Shown here one piece after another: positions 34,973 through 42,731 of a stretch of 44,796 bases of DNA. Position 1 is the first letter of the stretch. Each line of letters starts with the position of its first letter. This DNA is from a virus. The notes beneath the pieces are model-generated. The model worked only from the letters and a program-made list of their open reading frames with translations. It did no database searches and had not been told where the DNA came from. The stretch lies in the IMG/VR virus record IMGVR_UViG_3300035670_000404, positions 1-44,796 of that record. One strand, written 5' to 3'. The translations under genes were made by a program, and so were the position numbers.

Positions 34973-37477
34973 TCAGTTGCCCTGCATGATAACCCAGTTG
35001 CTTCCGTCTGACACCAGCGTCGCCCACTTACCTGCCGTCGCTGCGAGAATGGCAGTTCCGGCGCTGCCGCCGACAAGAGGCACAACGTTGCTTGCGTTGC
35101 TGATGACTTCGTTTGCCGTGATAGTCTTGATCATAATTTCGCGACCGGTGAATGAGCTTGCGGCCGGAAGCGTCACCGTGCAGGTGCCCGCATAGTTAAC
35201 GATGATCCAGTTATTGGTGGCAGCAACTGTATGAGTTGATCCGGTTACAGAAACAGGAGCGTTGCGCGCCAAGTTGTATAGCGCCTGAATCGTTCCGGCG
35301 TCCGTTATACGAACAACTTCTGCACTCGTCGTAGACGCCTTTGGAGTGGTGTAGAACCTGATCTCGCAACCGTTGTTAGTAGCAGACCAAAGCTCGGAAG
35401 CCACAAGGTAAAATCCACACTTCGCTCCGGTATATCCAACCCCAGTATGCCCAAACCCAAGTACTCCTCCCATAACAACCGTCGTTGGCGTTGCTCCACC
35501 AGATGCGCTAGCTCGGTAAGTTTTGAGAACAGGGTTTGTGCTTCCGCTATCGCTATTGGTGTAGATCTTGTATGAAGGGGCGGCGCCGGTTATTTCTATG
35601 TCCCCGTTGCTATCAACCGCGAACACCTCGACACCGTCGCTATCCTTGGCAGTGATGCAGTCGGTAGATCCGTCGTTGGTCGTCGCCTTTACGAACGAGC
35701 CAGACAGCGTACCGCCGTCCCCAGCGTCGCCGGTGTGGTCGTGGTCGATAAGCGGCGCGGTCGCGATAAACCCGCTCGGCAAGCTCGACGCCGTGCGATA
35801 GTCCACATACTCCTGGAACTCACCATTCCCGCGGAATATCACCTTGTAGAGCAGCTTGATTTCGGGTACCAGGTTGAGACCCGCCAGCGCAGGAGGAGTC
35901 TCTGCCCGCGCCGCATTCAGCGTTCCGTATGCCGCGGCGGCCTGCGTTGGGATGATGTAAATCGGACGATCCTGGTCCAGCGTGGCATAGTACCAATACG
36001 CAGCGTATTCGTTAACGCCGACATTCTTGAGCGTATAATCATCCGTATCGAGCCATTGCGGTTGGCCGCTAGTCCCGGTATACGGCAAAGTTCCGTTTGC
36101 CCATGTGTAGACACCGCTGCTAACCTGATATGCGTATCTGCATGTAGTGCTTTGCGGTATCTCCTGGAAAATATCCTCGTCTGCGATATAGCCAGTCTCG
36201 ATCTGCAGGAGCGCATCATTGGCCGCGTTCGGATAGGTCAGATCGAGCCCGTTATAGTACCTGGTACCAATAGTCAAATGCGCGTTCTTGTGCCATTCCA
36301 GATCCCGGCGGAATGTGTGCTTCTCATTCTGGATGGCGCCGGCAGAACCGTTCCACCACACAATCGCGACAGGTACCTCGGTGAGGATATCCCACGCCGT
36401 CGCCTTGGCTTTGAGCGTGCCGGCCGAGCCGTCAAAGTAGAAGAAATAGATCGTATTGTCGGCCAGCGTCACATAACTATCCAGGTCACAGGTGATGGCG
36501 TTTGCGGTGCTGTATCGCGCGCCTTTATACCAGTAAGTATTGGTATCCGCCGCGATAGTAAAAACGTGGGTTGAATCGTTGAAGCTGAACGCGCCCATAC
36601 TCTCAATGCCATGCAGATAATCGGCTCCGACGTTAACCGGGGCGTGGGCGGTGTAGGTCTGCTGCGTATGCTCGTCGAGCTCCACCTGGTTGTCAGGCGA
36701 TACATAAATGGAGCCGTTCCCGTTGTTCTTCACAGCGATAGTGCCGACCCTGCACCGGAAGTTCGGCGCGCTAGGTTCGGTCGACGTCCACCCGCCGGCC
36801 GTCGTCGGAGATACCCAGATATTGTCGCCAGCTGTATATGAGTTGGTATCGAGACCGCGCACAAGACCACGCGTCGTCACGATACCGGAAGACCCATCGT
36901 TGATATTCATAGTGGCGACGCCGATAGTTCCGTCAAGGTTCGCAGCGCTGTTGGCCTGTGCCTTGGTCACCCGGATCCGCTGCCCACTAGAACCAGAGAT
37001 GCGCACAACATCGCCATTCAGGATGTTGGCACCTGAATCGTTCGATACCTTGATGCTCGTCTCTTGCCCGAGCTGATACGTCACATCGGTGTAGGCAGTG
37101 TCAACCTCGATAGTTCCATCCGTATCATTCCAACGCATCCGCCCAGGAGTATGCGTCGCGCTCAGGTCGCTGGCAGTAGTGGCAACGTCAACAGCCTGCG
37201 CAGCCACTACGCCCTCGCTAGAACGCAACGCGAGACGGCTCGCTGTGGCCGCTGTGGTGCCAATAACCCCGCCGTCTCCGGCGTCGCCAGTATGGTCATG
37301 GTTCGGCACCGCATCGCTGATAGCGATATCTTCCCATGCGTTACCAGCTGCATTCACCACATAGTATTTATTGTCCGTTGTTAGATAGTAAATGGTGCCT
37401 TTCAGACTAGCACTGGCAGAAGGCAGCGCGTCGACAGGTGTCGAGCTCCTATCCGGCATCCATTCTGTAATAGCCAT
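34973..37477 (-). CDS. Long fibre/appendage-type virion protein, 834 aa
   Basis: A beta-rich, Gly/Thr/Asn/Ala-rich protein with the signs of a phage fibre. Two copies of HDHTGDAGDGG (near 75-90 and near 585-600) probably bind metal or mark repeat junctions. The C-terminus (GTCTVTLPAASSFTGREIMIK...WATLVSDGSNWVIMQGN) is a widespread phage fibre/collagen-like end motif. It probably binds receptors or decorates the head or neck, as it sits among head genes rather than after the tail tip. ATG at 37477 overlaps the upstream stop (TGATG). Confidence 0.7.
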   Translation of the reverse strand: MAITEWMPDRSSTPVDALPSASASLKGTIYYLTTDNKYYVVNAAGNAWEDIAISDAVPNHDHTGDAGDGGVIGTTAATASRLALRSSEGVVAAQAVDVATTASDLSATHTPGRMRWNDTDGTIEVDTAYTDVTYQLGQETSIKVSNDSGANILNGDVVRISGSSGQRIRVTKAQANSAANLDGTIGVATMNINDGSSGIVTTRGLVRGLDTNSYTAGDNIWVSPTTAGGWTSTEPSAPNFRCRVGTIAVKNNGNGSIYVSPDNQVELDEHTQQTYTAHAPVNVGADYLHGIESMGAFSFNDSTHVFTIAADTNTYWYKGARYSTANAITCDLDSYVTLADNTIYFFYFDGSAGTLKAKATAWDILTEVPVAIVWWNGSAGAIQNEKHTFRRDLEWHKNAHLTIGTRYYNGLDLTYPNAANDALLQIETGYIADEDIFQEIPQSTTCRYAYQVSSGVYTWANGTLPYTGTSGQPQWLDTDDYTLKNVGVNEYAAYWYYATLDQDRPIYIIPTQAAAAYGTLNAARAETPPALAGLNLVPEIKLLYKVIFRGNGEFQEYVDYRTASSLPSGFIATAPLIDHDHTGDAGDGGTLSGSFVKATTNDGSTDCITAKDSDGVEVFAVDSNGDIEITGAAPSYKIYTNSDSGSTNPVLKTYRASASGGATPTTVVMGGVLGFGHTGVGYTGAKCGFYLVASELWSATNNGCEIRFYTTPKASTTSAEVVRITDAGTIQALYNLARNAPVSVTGSTHTVAATNNWIIVNYAGTCTVTLPAASSFTGREIMIKTITANEVISNASNVVPLVGGSAGTAILAATAGKWATLVSDGSNWVIMQGN

Positions 37478-37797
37478 CAGATACCCTCACGCCACCCAGA
37501 AATGCGTATATTTGCCACAGTGCCGCCGGCAGGAACCCAGATGGATATGCACTGCAAACGCCCCCCGACGCCAAGGTCAACGGCCCGCGACAGCGAACCA
37601 GCATCATCTAGGATGCGTAGCTGGTAACCGCCCGACAAAGCAGTGGCTGCACTGCCGTCAAAGCGACAATACAGGTCAACCCCGACATTCAAGTTGTCAA
37701 TCATAATGGTATCGACAGAAGACGGAAAATTCCAGATGCCTGCAGTCGTTCCGGCTACCGGAGCAACAGTCTCTGTGGCAGATAAAACAGCGCTCAT
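37477..37797 (-). CDS. Hypothetical virion-region protein, 106 aa
   Basis: A small beta-rich protein (TIMIDNLNVGVDLYCRFDGSAATALSGGYQLRILDDAGS) ending ISGWREGI. No family is recognised; its location between the head-tail joining protein and the fibre gene suggests a structural role. ATG at 37797 has GGAGG five bases upstream and overlaps the upstream stop (ATGA). Confidence 0.6.
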   Translation of the reverse strand: MSAVLSATETVAPVAGTTAGIWNFPSSVDTIMIDNLNVGVDLYCRFDGSAATALSGGYQLRILDDAGSLSRAVDLGVGGRLQCISIWVPAGGTVANIRISGWREGI

Positions 37798-38159
37798 GTC
37801 GTCCTCCGAACCGCATAAACACGAATCCACACCCCCTGCGGATCCTCAAGACGATAAACCCAACTCTCTCCGCCAGGCTCTTGCACCTCGTAAACCGAGC
37901 CGCCAGACAACGTGATCGTATCCCCGCGCTGCGGCAAAGCTGCCGACCCAGACAATACCAGATCGGCACTCGCGATGATAAAAGACGACCTTCCAAACCT
38001 CATGACCATGGAAGGCTCACCCACCACAAGCTCGTTGTCTGCGACTTCGATAGCATTCACAACCACAGATGCCGCACCGCGCGCGTACGTCACAGACTCG
38101 CCGAACGCGGAATGCTGCGCAGACAAGGCATTAGCCCATGCAGTAGAGAAGGTCGTCAA
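37794..38159 (-). CDS. Head-tail joining protein (gpFII-like), 121 aa
   Basis: The sequence follows the joining-protein pattern: FGESVTYARGAASVVVNAIEV, then SSFIIASADLVLSGSAALPQRGDTITLSGGSVYEV, and a final RLEDPQGVWIRVYAVRR strand. Such small beta proteins seal the head-tail interface. TTG at 38159 with AAGGAG seven bases upstream is the most likely start; the frame to 38204 overlaps the cement gene and is basic, shadow-like sequence. Confidence 0.65.
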   Translation of the reverse strand: MTTFSTAWANALSAQHSAFGESVTYARGAASVVVNAIEVADNELVVGEPSMVMRFGRSSFIIASADLVLSGSAALPQRGDTITLSGGSVYEVQEPGGESWVYRLEDPQGVWIRVYAVRRTT

Positions 38160-38176
38160 AGCATCAACTCCTTCGG

Positions 38177-38575
38177 CTAGCTGCCGTTCTCGTTCTCTTC
38201 GCAAGGATAGAAGAACACCATGGCAAAAGATTCTGTTGCCGCGTGAGACTTGACGAAATGCCCGATGCGGCAGTTGCCTGTGCGGATATCGGTAACGGCG
38301 CCAGTGCTGGCAGTGCCGTTCACAGGGTTTCCGTCAAAGTCCATATACGCAGGCTCGCCAGCCGTGATAGTCACCGCCGCCATCGGGAACTGCTTACAGC
38401 CCACAATCTGAATCGAACCAACTGCGTTGGCCGCGATATCGCTACTCGCTACGCCGATCATCTCGTCATTCAGACTGACAACCTGACCACCAGTCACGGC
38501 AGTCGCAGGAGTGTGGTCGACGCTAAACCCCCAGGTGTAATCGCCAACACTCTTGACGCTCATCGTGAAAGCCAT
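38177..38575 (-). CDS. DUF2190-like capsid cement/decoration protein, 132 aa
   Basis: Matches the pattern of DUF2190 proteins: a Val/Ala/Thr-rich small barrel with VTGGQVVSLNDEMIGVASSDIAANAVGSIQIVGCKQFP and AGEPAYMDFDGNPVNGT. Family members decorate and stabilise capsids. ATG at 38575 follows AGGAG. It is directly downstream of the capsid gene, the normal place for such a protein. Confidence 0.72.
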   Translation of the reverse strand: MAFTMSVKSVGDYTWGFSVDHTPATAVTGGQVVSLNDEMIGVASSDIAANAVGSIQIVGCKQFPMAAVTITAGEPAYMDFDGNPVNGTASTGAVTDIRTGNCRIGHFVKSHAATESFAMVFFYPCEENENGS

Positions 38576-38594
38576 TTCGCAACTCCTTATCTAT

Positions 38595-38616
38595 GCCCGG
38601 CAGGCAACCGCCGGGC
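38595..38616 (-). other. Stem-loop between capsid and cement genes
   Basis: GCCCGGC (38595-38601) and GCCGGGC (38610-38616) form a 7-bp GC stem with an 8-base loop, close to the ribosome site of the cement gene. No T-tract; possibly an mRNA stability or processing element adjusting the ratio of the two proteins. Confidence 0.5.
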
Positions 38617-38647
38617 ACCATGCTTTATCGAACCACATGAGAACCAA

Positions 38648-40639
38648 CTAGACACCGGCCACCTTGACCATGGCGCGAGGATCCTGGAGCGCTGCCCCAA
38701 AGTCGAGATACGAACGCCACGCCGTGCCGAGCACCTCGCTACGGACATCCACGCTCTCGATCACGGGCGCGCGCACATTGTTCAGCCATGCCAACTGAAC
38801 GCCCTCGATGATGGCCGGATTGCAGGCCATGTAGTAAGCAGTAGTGCTGTAACCAGTCAGAGTAGACAGGCTCAAATAGGGCGAAACCAGGATGTTCATG
38901 CCGCGGAACTGGTTGTATGTGGGGACGCTATACTGATCCGTATCGCCGGCAATAGCCAGCATCTCGCTAGAAGCAAGCCGGATCGCATACGTCTCAAGCT
39001 CGGGCGGCACCAGGCAGATGGTCGGCGACAGGTTGATAGGTTCGCCGAAGTGATCCTTCTGCAGTCGCATCTTGAGACGAGCAGCTTCCCACCCGGCCCA
39101 GCCCGTGGTGATAGCCAGAGCATAACTCGAACCGGTCAGCAGGTTGCCCCATGTCGAGCTGAAAAATGCCGCAGTCGAAGACGCCGGAACACCCTGTGCG
39201 CTCAAGGTCTTGTCGGTCACGTTGCCGTTGGCCAGCAGCAACTTGACAACCGTCTTCTCGACACACTGCGCGCCGCCCTGGCCGAGCTTGCGCGGAACGC
39301 TGGCGAAGTAGTCAAGATCGTCGTTGATGAGCATCTGGCGAGTGAGCTGGATATACTTGCCGTAGGTGCGCGCCTGGTTGCTCATGGTGTTCTCGCTGAA
39401 GCTCACACTCTTCAGCTCGCCGTCGGCGCCGACCTCCTCGAACTCCATGCTCTCGTTGGGGCGGTAGCTATAGACCGCTTTGAAGTCGCTCACTGCCTTA
39501 TGGCCGCAAACGCCCATAACCACGCCCATGCTCTTCTCATACTCGCTCAGGAGGATCTTGTTGAGAACGTTGCCCAGGATACCAGGCAGGCTGATCGAGC
39601 TCGCGGTAGCCTTGAGCTTGTCGCCGTGCCAACCAAACGTATCCGGCAGGCGCACGCTGTCGAGCTGACAGGCCTTGATAACCGCGCCCTGGAGGCCGAT
39701 GCCGGCCATCTTGTGAGCCTGCTCCATGTCGCGTTCGCTGTACTGCGCCGCAATTTTGCTTTCGGGCATGCCAGCGCTGGCGAGAAGGGCGGCCTCGATA
39801 GCCTGCGCGGTGATGACTGGCTTCTGATGCACAGCCGGAGCTGCAACGTCTTCAGCCTTCGGGGCCGAGCTGCGATACTGTGCCAGAATGAAATCCTTCA
39901 GCTGAACCAGGCTAACCTTGCCCTCGATAGCTTCCTTGCGCTTCTCCGCGAGGTCAAGCTTCGCATGCTGCGCGCATACCTCGTCGATCTCTGCGATGCG
40001 CTTGCGCTCGACCTCCAGCGCCTTGGCAACAGCCTGCGCCGTCATACTCTCGACCGCTGCCTGGTCGACCTGACCAGCAGCCACAGGTTCTTTCTCCATT
40101 GTCATATCTCCCTCTGCCTGCTCATCAGGCCACTGTGCCACACAAACGCTTGTTTGGCTATCTGCTCCGAACGGTACCAAAGATGTCTCGTACAGTTCTC
40201 CACCGCGCACGATAGCGACCGGGCCTTCCACAGTCTGCCCGTTCACTATAGCCGTGTCGCCGCGCTTCACCGGCTCCATCGAAAAATCCCGAACGCCGAT
40301 ACTTGCCTGGAACGGATACCCTCTCTTCGCTGTCTCGGCAAGGTCTCTGGCATAACCGTGCGCAGACGATACAACGCCATTTACCACAACCTTGCCGTTT
40401 TCCACCGATGCCTCTCCATGCCCAACAATCCCATTGGTGCTGTTGTCGTGATCCGCCAGGATGGCTATTTTTTTCGGGATCCGAATGCTGTTCAGGTCCA
40501 CCACAACTGCTCCGCGGTTGGTTACCATTTTCCCGCCGTTGTAGGCGATGATGCGCATGGTAGGGAAAGAGCCTTCCGGCTCGGAAAACGTCACATTTTC
40601 GCTTCCGCAAACCATGAAAAGCCTGTTGTCAACCGTCAT
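38648..40639 (-). CDS. Fused prohead protease, scaffold and Mu GpT-like major capsid protein, 663 aa
   Basis: Residues 1-165 are an HK97-type (S78) prohead protease with H64 (ILADHDN) and S113 (FQASIGV), matching HK97 H65 and S114. Residues ~180-270 are a charged, coiled-coil scaffold-like region. Residues ~285-663 match the Mu GpT-type capsid, including ARTYGKYIQLTRQMLINDDLDYFASVPRKLG. An internal ATG (residue 181, position 40099) has GAGGGAG eight bases upstream, so a separate 483-aa scaffold-capsid product may also be made. The start at 40639 has GAGGTG upstream and overlaps the portal stop; the longer frame to 40795 is shadow of the portal gene. Confidence 0.85.
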   Translation of the reverse strand: MTVDNRLFMVCGSENVTFSEPEGSFPTMRIIAYNGGKMVTNRGAVVVDLNSIRIPKKIAILADHDNSTNGIVGHGEASVENGKVVVNGVVSSAHGYARDLAETAKRGYPFQASIGVRDFSMEPVKRGDTAIVNGQTVEGPVAIVRGGELYETSLVPFGADSQTSVCVAQWPDEQAEGDMTMEKEPVAAGQVDQAAVESMTAQAVAKALEVERKRIAEIDEVCAQHAKLDLAEKRKEAIEGKVSLVQLKDFILAQYRSSAPKAEDVAAPAVHQKPVITAQAIEAALLASAGMPESKIAAQYSERDMEQAHKMAGIGLQGAVIKACQLDSVRLPDTFGWHGDKLKATASSISLPGILGNVLNKILLSEYEKSMGVVMGVCGHKAVSDFKAVYSYRPNESMEFEEVGADGELKSVSFSENTMSNQARTYGKYIQLTRQMLINDDLDYFASVPRKLGQGGAQCVEKTVVKLLLANGNVTDKTLSAQGVPASSTAAFFSSTWGNLLTGSSYALAITTGWAGWEAARLKMRLQKDHFGEPINLSPTICLVPPELETYAIRLASSEMLAIAGDTDQYSVPTYNQFRGMNILVSPYLSLSTLTGYSTTAYYMACNPAIIEGVQLAWLNNVRAPVIESVDVRSEVLGTAWRSYLDFGAALQDPRAMVKVAGV
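40108..40114 (-). promoter_or_regulatory. Internal ribosome binding site within the protease-capsid gene
   Basis: GAGGGAG on the minus strand, eight bases before an in-frame ATG at 40099-40097 (another ATG lies at 40105). It is placed exactly at the protease-scaffold junction, as in phages where scaffold-capsid is also produced by internal initiation. Confidence 0.55.
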
Positions 40640-42203
40640 TTTCCACCTCGCTATCGGTGTTTTCAGCGCCCTCTTCGCCCTCTTCTTCGCCATTTTCTTC
40701 CTCATTTTGGGCGGCAGAAGGCTTGTTTTCTTCCACAATTTGCACATCAAAACCATACTTTGCCGCCAATTCGCGGCGCAATTTCTCTTCTTCAAACGCC
40801 AGTTCGATCTGCAAACGCTTCACCTTGCTCGCCGAGCGCAGCTCTTCTTCATAGTCAAGGCCCTTTTCCGCGTACAGGCGCTCCAGCGTTGTCGATCCGT
40901 TCTCCAGGTCTATCTTGTCCGCGTTCGCTTCCTTCTGCGGGTCGGCATGCTTATGCCCGTCCCAGTTGAAAGTCACACTCGAGACGCTTTCGCGCGGGGC
41001 GACTAGTCCCAGAAGCTGCGCCTCGATATACCACTTCTCGAACAACGGTAGCAGCGCATCCGCCCGAAGCCATTCATGGTCGATATCGAGCGACTTCCAG
41101 AATGTTTGATGGTCAAGCCGGCCCGATGCGTAGTTGTACCCCGAAGAGTTCAGCATGGCGATATTGAGAGGCAGTTGGATGCACCTGGCTATCTCGTTCA
41201 GTTGGATCTTGGTGAACATCTCATGGTTGATAGACGGATGGGCAGGCTGCACCTGCGAATACTGCCAACCCTTCGGCGCTACCATCATCTGTCCAGGCTC
41301 ATAGTCCACAGTCTCAAACGGCAGAGCAGGATCCGGGTCGTCACTATTGCTCGTCAGCATGCCGGCCATATTGGCAGCGCTCTCCGCCGCGATAATGGTT
41401 GATAGGCTAAACCTCCGCAGCAGCGCGAACAATGGCAACGCGGGCGTGATAGACGGTATCCCTCGCCGCTGACCAGGGCGTATCCGGCGGAACAAATGGA
41501 TCATGTCTTCCGCCGCAACAGTCACATAAGCGCCGTTCGCATACGAATCCCCAGGATGGCTCTTCATCACATCATATGAGACCGGCTCGCCGTCCGCAGC
41601 ATACTTGATGCCGTCCTCGTAACCAGCAGAGTTGTCGATGCTCGTCTTATCACTCGGCGTCGTTACGTTGTCAGGCTCCACAACAATCAGGTGCAACGCC
41701 GGCAGCCCGTCCCCAAAGTCCTTGCTTGCGCAAACGATAAACGCTTCCCCGCTATCGCCGTCAACCTGCTGCATCGCCAACAACAATTTCTGCGCCAAAC
41801 GCTCGCGATGAGCCCACCTGCGCCACACAGTCTCAACGTTTGATGCCGTCTCTCTATCCGAACTGACAACCTGTGGCCGCGGCCCTGTCCCAACGATGTA
41901 TTGCGCCTTGGTATCAATCATGCCGCGCGCCCAGGAATTGTTCCGCAGCTCATATCGAGCTCGGTTGCGGATCGTCTTGCGCAGCCCAGGATACAACTCG
42001 GCATTGGCGCTCTTCTCACTCACCCCGCTCGAATAGTAGTTTTCAAGCCAGCGCGTATCTTCGGCCGCGTCGTACCCCGACGCCGCGTTGATACGGTCGA
42101 TGAGCCGCTTGTATGCCGCGCTATACGCATCACGGCTCGGCTCACTGGCGCCGCTATCAGCGCTTGGCCATACGGCATTGTAAAGACGGCGCAGCAAGCT
42201 CAT
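40629..42203 (-). CDS. Portal protein (lambda gpB family), 524 aa
   Basis: Typical family features: WLENYYSSGVSEKSANAELYPGLRKTIRNRARYELRNNSWARGMIDTKAQYIVGTGPRPQ near the N-terminus, then QVDGDSGEAFIV, EPDNV, AEDMIHLFRRIRPGQRRGIPSITPAL, and GYNYASGRLDHQTFWKSLDIDHEW. It forms the dodecameric DNA gate at one capsid vertex. The last ~60 residues are Lys/Glu-rich, low complexity (EENGEEEGEEGAENTDSEVEN). ATG at 42203 overlaps the gpW-like gene; a longer frame to 42239 is less likely. Confidence 0.9.
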   Translation of the reverse strand: MSLLRRLYNAVWPSADSGASEPSRDAYSAAYKRLIDRINAASGYDAAEDTRWLENYYSSGVSEKSANAELYPGLRKTIRNRARYELRNNSWARGMIDTKAQYIVGTGPRPQVVSSDRETASNVETVWRRWAHRERLAQKLLLAMQQVDGDSGEAFIVCASKDFGDGLPALHLIVVEPDNVTTPSDKTSIDNSAGYEDGIKYAADGEPVSYDVMKSHPGDSYANGAYVTVAAEDMIHLFRRIRPGQRRGIPSITPALPLFALLRRFSLSTIIAAESAANMAGMLTSNSDDPDPALPFETVDYEPGQMMVAPKGWQYSQVQPAHPSINHEMFTKIQLNEIARCIQLPLNIAMLNSSGYNYASGRLDHQTFWKSLDIDHEWLRADALLPLFEKWYIEAQLLGLVAPRESVSSVTFNWDGHKHADPQKEANADKIDLENGSTTLERLYAEKGLDYEEELRSASKVKRLQIELAFEEEKLRRELAAKYGFDVQIVEENKPSAAQNEEENGEEEGEEGAENTDSEVENDG

Positions 42204-42418
42204 CGAGTAGCCCCATGTGTAAGCTTGTAAATCTGGCAAGACCCCGTCCCAGCAGTCTCTTTGGCCACCTGCTCGGAAAAGTATTTCAACGCCTTGATAA
42301 TCTGGTCCCTAGACTCATACTTCATCATCGCCCCGTCAGGCGCGCGGATCTCTGTCAACCCGCTGTGGTTCTGCAGCGCCGTCTGCAGCACAGTGACCAT
42401 ATCACTCGCAAAGCTCAT
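42200..42418 (-). CDS. gpW-like head completion protein, 72 aa
   Basis: A small protein with the gpW pattern: N-terminal helix (FASDMVTVLQTALQNHSGLTEI), a short beta turn (APDGAMMKYESRDQIIKAL) and a C-terminal helix. Lambda gpW (68 aa) joins head and tail and is always encoded beside the portal, as here. ATG at 42418 has GGAGG six bases upstream. It is the first gene after the promoter at 42445-42472. Confidence 0.78.
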   Translation of the reverse strand: MSFASDMVTVLQTALQNHSGLTEIRAPDGAMMKYESRDQIIKALKYFSEQVAKETAGTGSCQIYKLTHGATR

Positions 42419-42444
42419 ATCTGGCCTCCAGTCGCTCTATTGGC

Positions 42445-42472
42445 AGTCTAAACCATAGAAAAGGCTTGTCAA
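42445..42472 (-). promoter_or_regulatory. Sigma70-type promoter for the virion operon
   Basis: On the minus strand TTGACA (42472-42467), a 16-base spacer, and TAGACT (42450-42445). Spacing equals that of the duplicated promoters near 19.3 and 19.9 kb, and a GTGACGT motif occurs upstream here too (42519-42525). It drives gpW, portal and later genes. Confidence 0.65.
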
Positions 42473-42480
42473 GTATACAC

Positions 42481-42509
42481 AAAAAAGGCCATGCTACATG
42501 TAGCACGGC
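42481..42509 (-). terminator. Rho-independent terminator after the terminase block
   Basis: An 11-12 base-pair palindrome (GCCATGCTACATGTAGCACGGC, read in two halves around ACATGT, 42488-42509) is followed on the minus strand by C and then TTTTTT (42486-42481). It lies 30 bases past the zinc-ribbon gene stop. Confidence 0.85.
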
Positions 42510-42539
42510 ATTTATGATGTGACGTTATTTGCGTATGTT

Positions 42540-42731
42540 TCAAAGTTCGATTTTGGCCACACTCCAGAAAGAATGCTTGCAGTTACGGCACAAATGCCTT
42601 CGGCGAACAGCGTGAGGGATGCGTTTGGTGTGCGTTGTCTCGTAATGCCGACACCCACAGCGGGGGCACGATATGCCTTGCGCGGCGCGCTTGCGCTCTT
42701 CTCTCTCGTCTCTCTCCTCGTCTTTGGTCAT
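42540..42731 (-). CDS. Zinc-ribbon protein after terminase, 63 aa
   Basis: Starts with a charged helix (MTKDEERDEREERKRAAQG) followed by CPRCGCRHYETTHTKRIPHAVRRRHLCRNCKH, a CxxC...CxxC zinc ribbon resembling Ogr/Delta or transcription-factor-type ribbons with the basic RRRHLC feature. It may bind DNA or regulate late transcription. ATG at 42731 overlaps the terminase stop (ATGA) and follows GAGGAGG. A longer frame to 43061 is shadow of the terminase gene. Confidence 0.7.
   Translation of the reverse strand: MTKDEERDEREERKRAAQGISCPRCGCRHYETTHTKRIPHAVRRRHLCRNCKHSFWSVAKIEL

Noticed and set aside
38243-40969. A 908-codon open frame on the plus strand opposite the capsid gene
   Set aside because: It is antisense to a gene with clear protease and capsid motifs; the translation is rich in Arg, His and Leu with no domain, and it has no supporting neighbours on the plus strand.
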